This document shows positions 51,197-58,182 of a stretch of DNA of 64,000 nucleotides, piece by piece. Numbering within the stretch: position 1 is the first letter of the stretch; each line of letters starts with the position of its first letter. This DNA is from Nannocystis bainbridge (lineage in GTDB: Bacteria; Myxococcota_A; Polyangia; Nannocystales; Nannocystaceae), in contig NZ_JAQNDL010000003.1 in the NCBI RefSeq assembly GCF_028368995.1, positions 1,674,001 through 1,738,000 of the forward strand, read 5' to 3'. The notes under the pieces are model-generated. The model saw nothing but the letters and a program-made list of their open reading frames with translations, did no database searches and had not been told where the DNA came from. The translations under genes were made by a program, and so were the position numbers.

Positions 51197-51970
51197 TCAC
51201 TTCTGCGGCCCGAGCCGGGCCTCGAGCGCACGGATCCGGGCCAGCACGTCGGCGTGCTCGGACGACTTGGCCCAGCCCGGCTGGAGCGACGCCATCTGCT
51301 CGTCGTACTGGCGGTACATCACCCGCGCGCGCCGCAGCCGCTCCGGGTCGGGCGTCACCTCGTAGCTGCGCTCGTAGACCACCGCGAGGTTGAAGATCAC
51401 CGCCCCGAGCACCTCCGGCGCGGCCGGGTCGTTGCTGCTGCGGATCAGCTCGTAGGCCGCGCGGAACTTGGCGATCGCCACGTCGAAGTCGGTCAGCTCG
51501 TAGGCCTTCTGGCCCTCGTCGTAGAGCTTGCGGGCCTTCGCCATCGGGTCACCCGGGCCGGGCGTGACCGTCGTCGGCGGCGGCAGCGGACCGCCGAGCT
51601 GCGGGTCCGGCGGCGCCGCGCCCGGGTCCGGCGGCGTCGGGGCCGGCGGCGGGCTCGGAGCCATGCCGACCACGCGGGCCCCGACCACCTGCCCCGGCTC
51701 GCCGTCGCGGCGCAGGGTGATCTTCGAGTCGCGGTCGATATAGACCTGCGCGGCGACCTGCTTGCCGTCGGGCCACCGCGCCAGCAGCGTCGCCGGCTCG
51801 TCGCCGCCCGACACCGACCAGCGCTGCTCGCGGCTGGTGTTGCCGTCGAGCGTGACCTCGGCCCCGGTCGGGTCGGTGTCGACGCGGACCACGTAGCGCG
51901 CGCAGCCCAGCGTCGCCACCAGCGTGAGGCACCCGAGGGTCGAGGCGATCGCAGAGCGTGGGCCTGGCAT
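51197..51970 (-). CDS. Lipoprotein with PEGA-like domain and helical repeats
   Basis: The 257-residue product has a signal ending in VATLGCAR, then VRVDTDPTGAEVTLDGN, the beta-rich PEGA pattern common in surface proteins. A Pro-rich linker (PSPPPAPTPPDPGAAPPDP) leads to a C-terminal TPR-like part (MAKARKLYDEGQKAYELTDFDVAIAKFRAAYELI). This layout suggests a cell-envelope scaffold. It is divergent from the DUF1415 gene, and their -10-like boxes overlap. Confidence 0.72.
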   Translation of the reverse strand: MPGPRSAIASTLGCLTLVATLGCARYVVRVDTDPTGAEVTLDGNTSREQRWSVSGGDEPATLLARWPDGKQVAAQVYIDRDSKITLRRDGEPGQVVGARVVGMAPSPPPAPTPPDPGAAPPDPQLGGPLPPPTTVTPGPGDPMAKARKLYDEGQKAYELTDFDVAIAKFRAAYELIRSSNDPAAPEVLGAVIFNLAVVYERSYEVTPDPERLRRARVMYRQYDEQMASLQPGWAKSSEHADVLARIRALEARLGPQK

Positions 51971-51980
51971 GCGCGAGGTC

Positions 51981-51990
51981 AGGATACACT
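51981..51990. promoter_or_regulatory. Overlapping divergent -10 boxes
   Basis: AGGATACACT holds TATCCT on the minus strand (51986-51981) and TACACT on the plus strand (51985-51990). Each ends 10 nt before its gene's ATG, at 51970 and 52001. Confidence 0.6.
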
Positions 51991-52000
51991 CCCGCGGGCG

Positions 52001-52741
52001 ATGGAGAAACCCGGCCCGTGGCCGCCCCGGCCCCAGCTCGACGCCCTGCACGCGCGCTACGTGGTCGAAGTCGTCGAGGAGCTCAGCCTGTGCCCGTTCG
52101 CTCGCAAGTGCCGCGAGCTCGGGCGCCTGCACCGGCCCATCTTCCCGGCCCCGCCGAGCCCGCACGAGGCCGCGCAGGGGCTCGCCGAAGTCGTCAGCGC
52201 GCACCCCGACGCCGAGGTCGTGCTGCTCACCTTCATCACCCGCGGCGCCCTGCCCGGCACCCCGCCGGCCCCGACCCAGGCCGAGCGGGCGTTCGCCGAC
52301 ACCGAGCTTTTTGAGGAATTCGTCCGCGAGGTCCGCGACGCCTACGCCGGCCTCCCGCGCGCCCCCGCGCGCTTCTACATGGTCGCGTTCCACCCGGCCT
52401 ACACGCGCGTCGACACCCGCCGCCCGCTGACCGCGGACTCGCTGGTCCCGCTGCTGCGACGCACCCCCGATCCGCTGATCCAGTGCATCCGCGCCGACCT
52501 GCTCGACCAGATCCGCCGCCAGGCCCAGGCCGCCGCCGAGGTCCGCTTCCGCGAGGAGATGGCCCGCCTCGGCCCCGAGTTCCTGATCCTTGCCGACCGC
52601 GCGATCAAGGCCGACCCAGAGCTCAGCCAGGACATCGCCCGCCACAACTTCGCCAGCGTCGGCGCCGGCCCCGGTCGCGAGCAGCTCGAGGCGACCATCG
52701 CCGACATCCTCGCCCAGCGCCGCGCCCTCGAGCTCGCCTGA
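52001..52741 (+). CDS. DUF1415-family protein
   Basis: The 246-residue protein shows the DUF1415 pattern: VVEVVEELSLCPFARKCRE near residue 22 with the LCPFA core, VLLTFIT, and YMVAFHPAYTRVD near 128, followed by LVPLLRRTPDPLIQCIR. The family is widespread but has no known function. No signal peptide or membrane segment is present. It is followed by a dense cluster of ACATGCC-type palindromes. Confidence 0.8.
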   Translation: MEKPGPWPPRPQLDALHARYVVEVVEELSLCPFARKCRELGRLHRPIFPAPPSPHEAAQGLAEVVSAHPDAEVVLLTFITRGALPGTPPAPTQAERAFADTELFEEFVREVRDAYAGLPRAPARFYMVAFHPAYTRVDTRRPLTADSLVPLLRRTPDPLIQCIRADLLDQIRRQAQAAAEVRFREEMARLGPEFLILADRAIKADPELSQDIARHNFASVGAGPGREQLEATIADILAQRRALELA

Positions 52742-52746
52742 TCGTT

Positions 52747-52810
52747 CGGACATGCCCTCTCAGACATGCGCTGAAAGGCATGCCCGATCGGACATGCCTG
52801 ATTAGACATG
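52747..52810. repeat. Cluster of GACATGCC-type palindromes
   Basis: At least four units (GGACATGCCC, GACATGCG, GGCATGCCC, GGACATGCC, GACATGG) in alternating orientation follow the DUF1415 stop. This is a variant with C instead of T after CATG. Confidence 0.75.
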
Positions 52811-53005
52811 GTCAAACAATCATATCATCCGCCTGACGCCTCGTTCCGATCCAGAGGCCTCGCCGCCTCACACTCGGCCCGTACGACGCTCTCCTCGCGC
52901 GGCGGGACGGCCGGGTCACGGCCGCGGCAGCCGACCTGACGGCTCGCCGCCCGATCCACGCCCCGCTCGTCCGCAACGACTTCTCCGTGATTATCTCGCC
53001 CGTGG

Positions 53006-53011
53006 TAGCCT
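53006..53011 (+). promoter_or_regulatory. -10-like box of the first ankyrin gene
   Basis: TAGCCT ends 7 nt before the ATG at 53019. Confidence 0.5.
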
Positions 53012-53018
53012 GCGCGGC

Positions 53019-53432
53019 ATGTTGTCCAGCGAGCTCGTCGCCGCGGTCGAGGGTGGTGACATCGAGGCCATCGAGCAGGCCCTGCGCGCCGAGCCGGGCC
53101 TCATCGCCGCCCGCACCGGCGACGAAGACACCCTGCTGCACCTCGCTTGCTGGCAGAAGCAGACCGCGATCGCGGCCTTGCTGCTGGCCCGCGGGGCCGA
53201 CCCCAACGCGCGCGGCTGCTACGGCCGCACGGCCCTCCACTACGCGGTGCACGACGGACGCGCGGTGAGCGTCGAGCTGGTCCGCTCGCTGCTCGCTCGC
53301 GGCGCCGACCCCTGGATCGCCGAGAACAACGGCTTCACCGCCGAGGCTTGGGCGCGCCAGGAGATGTGGGACGAGCCGCTCGCCGCCGTGCTGCAGATGT
53401 TCGCCGCCTCGCGCAGCCGCGCGCCCGGGTGA
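53019..53432 (+). CDS. Ankyrin-repeat protein
   Basis: The 137-residue protein is made of about four ankyrin repeats (ELVAAVEGGDIEAIEQALRAEP, DTLLHLACWQKQTAIAALLLARGADPNARG, YGRTALHYAVHDGRAVSVELVRSLLARGADPWI). Ankyrin proteins bind other proteins, and the partner is unknown. It has no signal peptide. A second, membrane-anchored ankyrin-type gene lies 1.2 kb downstream. Confidence 0.88.
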   Translation: MLSSELVAAVEGGDIEAIEQALRAEPGLIAARTGDEDTLLHLACWQKQTAIAALLLARGADPNARGCYGRTALHYAVHDGRAVSVELVRSLLARGADPWIAENNGFTAEAWARQEMWDEPLAAVLQMFAASRSRAPG

Positions 53433-53590
53433 TCCGACCCCGCTGGCGAGCTCGGCGGTGACGACGTTCCTGGCGAGCTCGACTGTTTCGCCTCTCGCTG
53501 AACGCTGATTGTGCGCACGTTCGCCGCGGCGCCCGCCTCTCCATCGCATCCTCGGGCCGCGCCGGGTTCACCTCGCGCGGCCGGGCGGGC

Positions 53591-53596
53591 TATCCT
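53591..53596 (+). promoter_or_regulatory. -10-like box of the zinc-cluster gene
   Basis: TATCCT ends 8 nt before the ATG at 53605 (4 nt before the alternative GTG at 53601). Confidence 0.55.
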
Positions 53597-53604
53597 CCGC
53601 GTGC

Positions 53605-54402
53605 ATGTCCGAACGCCACGTGCAGTGCAGCACCTGCGGGGTGCTCCGGCCCGAGAGCGAATCGCACAACGTCCCGACCCTCGACGCTGCCTCGGGTCAT
53701 TACGTCGACGGCTACTACTGCAGCGAGCACGCCGGCCCGGCCCTCGCCGGCACCCGGGCCCACGTCGCCGCGCTCGACCTCGAGGACGACGCGCGCGACG
53801 ACATGACGCCGCTCCTCACCCTCGACGCGCTCGTGCGCGCGCGCGGGCTGGCCAGCGAGGCGATCGATCCGCCCGCGACCGGCGACGGCATGGAGCGCGT
53901 GCGCAACGAAGCCCTCGCGCTGCTCGACCTGCTGGTCCACACGCGCCTGCCGATCGTCGAGCCCTCGGCCCTTTGCTCGGGCTGCTACCGCACGGTCCCG
54001 GCCTCGCAGGTCCGCGTGATCCCGTGGTTCAACGACAGCGCCGGCGATTTTGTCACCACCTTCCGCTGCGGCGACTGCTGCGCCTCCTCGCTGGCCGACA
54101 CCCGCGCGCGCCTCGACGCCGGCGGAGCCCGCGAGGTCGGCCAGCTGGCCGAGTTCTTCCAGCGCCACGGCGTCACGATCCTCGAGCACCGCCGCGGCGA
54201 TCCCCCCGAGGTCGTGCGACCGCTGCTGGCGCGCACCCTCGAGCTCGTGGCCGGCGGTCAGCTCCGCCTGCAGATCGGCGAGACCGTGCCGCTGAAGGAC
54301 GTCCTGTCCAGCCCCCAGCCCGAGCCCGCGCCCGCTCCCGAGCCGGCGCCCGCGGGCCCGTCGCTGTGGGGGCGGATCCGCCGGGCCTTCGGCCGCGAGT
54401 GA
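53605..54402 (+). CDS. Protein with two zinc-binding Cys clusters
   Basis: The 265-residue protein has CSTC near residue 8 with a further Cys and His (GYYCSEH), and a second set CSGC near 125 and CGDCC near 153, suggesting two small zinc sites. A helical region (VGQLAEFFQRHGVTILEHRRG) and a Pro/Ala/Glu linker follow, ending in a basic tail (LWGRIRRAFGRE). The family is not recognised. No signal peptide is present. Confidence 0.62.
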   Translation: MSERHVQCSTCGVLRPESESHNVPTLDAASGHYVDGYYCSEHAGPALAGTRAHVAALDLEDDARDDMTPLLTLDALVRARGLASEAIDPPATGDGMERVRNEALALLDLLVHTRLPIVEPSALCSGCYRTVPASQVRVIPWFNDSAGDFVTTFRCGDCCASSLADTRARLDAGGAREVGQLAEFFQRHGVTILEHRRGDPPEVVRPLLARTLELVAGGQLRLQIGETVPLKDVLSSPQPEPAPAPEPAPAGPSLWGRIRRAFGRE

Positions 54403-54403
54403 T

Positions 54404-54462
54404 TGTCCCTCGGGACATGTCCGAAGAACACTGTCTTTACGGGCATGTCCTGTAAGACATGT
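54404..54462. repeat. ACATGTCC palindrome cluster after the zinc-cluster gene
   Basis: TGTCCCTCGGGACATGTCC is followed by ACTGTC, GGGCATGTCC and AAGACATGT, giving about four half units. It begins just after the stop codon. Confidence 0.75.
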
Positions 54463-54577
54463 ACTGACCTGCATCCGGTTGTTTTGAGGGTTGCCGGCGA
54501 CACACGCTGCGCCGCAGACGACACGCGCTCGCACTGCGGCGAGTCGCGAGCGGCCGCCTGCGCGAGCAGGCCTCGCG

Positions 54578-54583
54578 TACACT
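54578..54583 (+). promoter_or_regulatory. -10-like box of the second ankyrin gene
   Basis: TACACT ends 11 nt before the ATG at 54595. Confidence 0.45.
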
Positions 54584-54594
54584 GCGGCGGGGTC

Positions 54595-55743
54595 ATGGCG
54601 CCGGAAGATTTCGCACCGATGGACGACGATCCGCTGCTCGAGGCCGTGCGCGTCGGCAGCATCGACGACGTCCGGCGGGCCCTGTCGCGGGCGCCGGCCG
54701 ACCTCGACGGTCGCAGCCACGCGTACGACTACACCCCGCTCGAGCTGGCGATCGCGCTGGACCGCGGCGACGTGGTGCGGCTGCTGCTCGACGCCGGCGC
54801 CGATGCCAACGCCCCTTCCGCCAACGACACCGACGCATTGACGGTGGCGATCGAGGAGTACGGCGAGGACACGCGCCCGATGATCGAGCTGCTGCTGGCC
54901 CACGGCGCCCGTCCGACCGACGCGGCGCTGCTGGCCGCGGCCCGGGCCGGCGACCTGTGGGCGGTGGATCGACTGCTCGCCGCGCTGTCGGCCGAGTCGG
55001 CCTCGAGCCGCGACCTCGAGGAGATCGAGGGCGCCCTGCTGGCGGCGGCGGTCCGGCGCGGCGACGCGGCCCTGTTCGAGCGCGTGCGCGCCCGCAGCGA
55101 CGACGTGTCCGGGCCGTACCTGCAATGGGCCTTCGAGGCCGCCGCCGACAGCGGTCAATCGGGCATGTGGGGCCGCCTGCTGCAGCTCGGCGAGCCCGAC
55201 CTGCCGCGCGCGCTGCAGTCGGCCGTGCTCGCGTTCCTGCGCAGCGGCACCCCCGGGCAGTACGAGCTGCTGCGCCAGATCACCCGCGCCGCCGGGCCCG
55301 CCGCCGCCAGCCAGCTGTTCGCGTTCGCCGTCACCTGCGGCCTCGCCGTCTCCGACCGCACCGAGGCCCTGCTCGCGCTCGCCCGCGAGTGCGGCGGCGA
55401 CCTCGAGGCCCGCGACGCCGCCGGCATGACCGCCCTGCTGATGGCCGCCGACCGCCATCACATCGAGCACATGCGCCGGCTGATCGCCCTCGGCGCCGAT
55501 CGCCGGGCCCGCGACGCCTCCGGTCGGGGCCTCAGCGCCCACGTCGAGCGCTGGCCGCAGAGCGTGCGCCTGGCCGAGACCCGCGCCTACCTCGTCGAGC
55601 TCGGCGTGCCGACCGAACGACCGATCGGCGGCGAACCACTCCCCTCGCGCGACCCCGTCGGCCCCGCGCTGGTGGTCGGCTTCGCTCTGGCCGCGGCGAT
55701 CGTCGCGGTCGTGCTGCTGCTGCACGCGCTCGGCCTGCTGTGA
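54595..55743 (+). CDS. Tail-anchored ankyrin-repeat protein
   Basis: The 382-residue protein has ankyrin repeats at both ends of the soluble part (DYTPLELAIALDRGDVVRLLLDAGADANAP near residue 45, GMTALLMAADRHHIEHMRRLIALGADRRARD near 278) with helical sequence between. It ends in one hydrophobic helix (ALVVGFALAAAIVAVVLLLHALGLL), which implies a tail-anchored membrane protein facing the cytoplasm. ATG at 54595 was chosen by the -10-like box. The partner is unknown. Confidence 0.8.
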   Translation: MAPEDFAPMDDDPLLEAVRVGSIDDVRRALSRAPADLDGRSHAYDYTPLELAIALDRGDVVRLLLDAGADANAPSANDTDALTVAIEEYGEDTRPMIELLLAHGARPTDAALLAAARAGDLWAVDRLLAALSAESASSRDLEEIEGALLAAAVRRGDAALFERVRARSDDVSGPYLQWAFEAAADSGQSGMWGRLLQLGEPDLPRALQSAVLAFLRSGTPGQYELLRQITRAAGPAAASQLFAFAVTCGLAVSDRTEALLALARECGGDLEARDAAGMTALLMAADRHHIEHMRRLIALGADRRARDASGRGLSAHVERWPQSVRLAETRAYLVELGVPTERPIGGEPLPSRDPVGPALVVGFALAAAIVAVVLLLHALGLL

Positions 55744-55771
55744 TCCCACCGCGGATCGCGGTCACGCGCCG

Positions 55772-56545
55772 TCAGACGATCCCCCCGTTGGCGCGCACGG
55801 TCTGGCCATTGACCCACTCCGCCTCGGGGCCGGCGAGGAAGCTGACCACGCGGGCGATGTCCTCGGGTCGGCCGAGCCGCTCGAGCGGCGCGAGCTTGGT
55901 CAAGTGCTCGATCTGCTCCGGCGTCTTGCCGTCGAAGAACAGGTCGGTGGCGGTGGGGCCAGGGGCGACGGCGTTGACGGAGATCCCGCGGCCGCGCAGC
56001 TCCTTGGCGACGATGCGGGTCATGGTCTCGACGGCCGCCTTGGTGGCCGCGTAGACGGCGTAGCCGGGCAGCGCGAGGCCGACGACGCTGGTCGAGAAGT
56101 TGACGATCCGCCCGCCCTTGCGCAGCCGCTGGACCGCCGCGCGCATCGTGTAAAACGTGCCCTTGATGTTGATCGCCAGCAGGCGGTCGAGCAGCGCGTC
56201 GTCGGTGTCGACCAGCGGCACCAGCCCGGGCTGGATCACCCCGGCGTTGTTGACGACGACGTCGACGCCGCCGAACTCCGCCTCGGCGCGGTCGAACAGG
56301 CGGCCGACCGCGGCCGGGTCGGCGACATCGGCCTGCACCGCGATCGCCCGCCCGCCCGCAGCGACGATCTCGCCGACGACGTGCTCGGCGTCGGCGACCC
56401 GGCCCGCGTAGTTGACCACCACCGCGAAGCCGTCGGCGGCGAGGCGGCGAGCGACGGCTGCGCCGATTCCCCGGGACGAACCGGTGACGATGGCGACGCG
56501 CGTCGCGGTGGGAGCGAGGGTGGAAGGTTCGGCGGCGACGGTCAT
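55772..56545 (-). CDS. Short-chain dehydrogenase/reductase, FabG-like
   Basis: The 257-residue NAD(P)-dependent enzyme has VAIVTGSSRGIGAAVARRL as the nucleotide-binding motif, VVVNNAGVIQ, and YAVYAATKAAVE with the catalytic Tyr and Lys; the Ser lies in FSTSVVG. The full-length SDR fold is present. A 3-oxoacyl reductase or related alcohol dehydrogenase is likely, with substrate not determined. ATG at 56545 starts a short N-terminal extension. It converges with the ankyrin gene, 28 bp away. Confidence 0.9.
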   Translation of the reverse strand: MTVAAEPSTLAPTATRVAIVTGSSRGIGAAVARRLAADGFAVVVNYAGRVADAEHVVGEIVAAGGRAIAVQADVADPAAVGRLFDRAEAEFGGVDVVVNNAGVIQPGLVPLVDTDDALLDRLLAINIKGTFYTMRAAVQRLRKGGRIVNFSTSVVGLALPGYAVYAATKAAVETMTRIVAKELRGRGISVNAVAPGPTATDLFFDGKTPEQIEHLTKLAPLERLGRPEDIARVVSFLAGPEAEWVNGQTVRANGGIV

Positions 56546-56752
56546 GCCGCAAGGATGACGAGCGTCGCCGCCCGCGGGTAGCCGCCCGGCCGTGAAATTC
56601 GCCCGTCCTCCTCCGAACACGCGGCTGCAGCCCGAGCTGTTCGCGGGGCTCCTCCGCGATTGCCCGCGGTGATGTCGAAAGCGCGGGAGACGTCATCGGT
56701 CGCGCGCGAAAGCGGGAGCGGGCGCGCCGCGAACCGGCGCAGCGGCGCGGGC

Positions 56753-56758
56753 TATGCT
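56753..56758 (+). promoter_or_regulatory. -10-like box of the membrane coiled-coil gene
   Basis: TATGCT ends 6 nt before the ATG at 56765. Confidence 0.6.
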
Positions 56759-56764
56759 CCGGCC

Positions 56765-57496
56765 ATGCAAGGCTCCGCGATCGCGCTGCTCATCCTCGCC
56801 TACCTCGCCGCGCTCGGCGTCGCCGTGTGGAGCGACGTCCCGCCCGGCGTGCTGCTGACCTGGGGCGCCGGCGGGGCCGCGTTGATCTGGCTGGTCGTGC
56901 TGGTGACCTTGCCGTGGAACTTGCACTTCCGGGCCCGCGAGGTCCTGGCGGAGATGCGGCGCTCGCGGGACGCCGGCATCAAGGTCACCGACGAACAGAT
57001 CGCCTTCGCCGAGCGGGTGAAGCGCTGGACCCTGATCACCAGCCTCGCGATTCATTTCGTGTCCGCCGGCGTCGCCCTCGCTGTCGCCGTCTTCACCGGC
57101 GCCGACCTCGGCTATCCGTTCGCCGGCTTCTACTTGCTGTCGTGTCTGGTGCGCCCCGCGATCGCTTCGATGCAGCAGATCCGCCGCCGCCTCGAGGCGA
57201 TCGCCGAGGACACCCGGTTCCCCCGCGACGACGTCATGAAGCTGCGCGGGCAGGTCGCGCACCACGAGAACGTCGTCGTCAAGCTCGAGGAGTCGCTCAA
57301 GACCCTGCGCGAGGAGCACGACCAGCTGGCCGCCCGCACCGACCGCCAGCGCGTCGAGCTCGAGCAGAAGATCGGCGCCCTGGCCCGCAAGTTCGAGGAG
57401 AGCCTCGACCGCCTCACCGACAACCGCGAGCTCATCTCCGGCATCAAGGCGTTCTTGCGGATGATCCGCGGGGGCGACGTCGACGCCAAGGTCTAG
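56765..57496 (+). CDS. Membrane protein with C-terminal coiled coil
   Basis: The 243-residue protein has hydrophobic helices near residues 5-22, 30-50, 92-115 and 118-135, then a charged region (AHHENVVVKLEESLKTLREEHDQLAARTDRQRVELEQ) with heptad pattern, typical of a coiled coil. No family is recognised. It is followed 44 bp later by the ECF sigma gene, which has its own promoter box. Confidence 0.7.
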   Translation: MQGSAIALLILAYLAALGVAVWSDVPPGVLLTWGAGGAALIWLVVLVTLPWNLHFRAREVLAEMRRSRDAGIKVTDEQIAFAERVKRWTLITSLAIHFVSAGVALAVAVFTGADLGYPFAGFYLLSCLVRPAIASMQQIRRRLEAIAEDTRFPRDDVMKLRGQVAHHENVVVKLEESLKTLREEHDQLAARTDRQRVELEQKIGALARKFEESLDRLTDNRELISGIKAFLRMIRGGDVDAKV

Positions 57497-57527
57497 CGCC
57501 CGCTGGCCGCCCCGCGCCCGGGCGGGC

Positions 57528-57533
57528 TATGCT
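57528..57533 (+). promoter_or_regulatory. -10-like box of the ECF sigma gene
   Basis: TATGCT ends 7 nt before the ATG at 57541. Confidence 0.6.
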
Positions 57534-57540
57534 CGCCGTG

Positions 57541-58182
57541 ATGGACGACCCCGATCGCCGCCTCCTCGATGCCTGGCGCGCCGGCGATCGCCAGGCCGGG
57601 CAAGCGCTGGCCTCGCAGCACTACCCCGCGGTCTATCGCTTCTTCTTCGGCAAGGTCCGCGACTCGGTGTGCGAGGACCTGGCCCAACAGACCTTCGAGG
57701 TCGTGTGCCGCCGGCGCGACGCCTACCGCGGCGACGGCAGCTTCCGCGCCTACCTGTTCGGCGTCGCCCGCTTCGTCCTGATCGGCTGGGCGCGCCGGCA
57801 GCGGCGGTTCGAGCCGACCGAGGACAGCCTGCCCGCCGACGCCGAGCCGCTGCCCGGGCTGCTCGCCGACCGCGAGCTGGTGCGGCTCGTCGCCACCGCG
57901 CTGCGCAGCCTCCCGCTCGACGATCAGCTGATCATCGAGCTCAAGGACTGGGAGCACCTGACCCAGGCCGAGCTCGCGGCGCTGTTCGAGGCCCCGCAGG
58001 CGACCGTCGCGCGCCGGCTGCAGCGCGCGCGCGCGCGCCTGCGCGTCGCGGTCGAGCAGCTCGTGGACGACCCGGCCCTGCGCGACCGCACCCTGCGCGG
58101 CCTCGAGAGCTGCATGGAGAGCATCCGCGTCGAGGTCGAGCGCCGGTTCGGCCCCGAGCCGCGCGGGCGGGACCCGGAGTGA
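57541..58182 (+). CDS. ECF-type RNA polymerase sigma factor linked to a Ser/Thr kinase
   Basis: The 213-residue protein has sigma region 2 (LASQHYPAVYRFFFGKVRD, CEDLAQQTFEVVCRRRDAYRGDGSFRAYLFGVAR) and region 4 (ALRSLPLDDQLIIELKDWEHLTQAELAALFEAPQATVARRLQRARARLRV). It directs RNA polymerase to a specific promoter set. No anti-sigma gene is next to it; a receptor-like Ser/Thr kinase gene overlaps its stop as GTGA. In other bacteria such ECF groups are switched on by phosphorylation from the partner kinase, so this pair probably forms a signalling unit. Confidence 0.88.
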   Translation: MDDPDRRLLDAWRAGDRQAGQALASQHYPAVYRFFFGKVRDSVCEDLAQQTFEVVCRRRDAYRGDGSFRAYLFGVARFVLIGWARRQRRFEPTEDSLPADAEPLPGLLADRELVRLVATALRSLPLDDQLIIELKDWEHLTQAELAALFEAPQATVARRLQRARARLRVAVEQLVDDPALRDRTLRGLESCMESIRVEVERRFGPEPRGRDPE

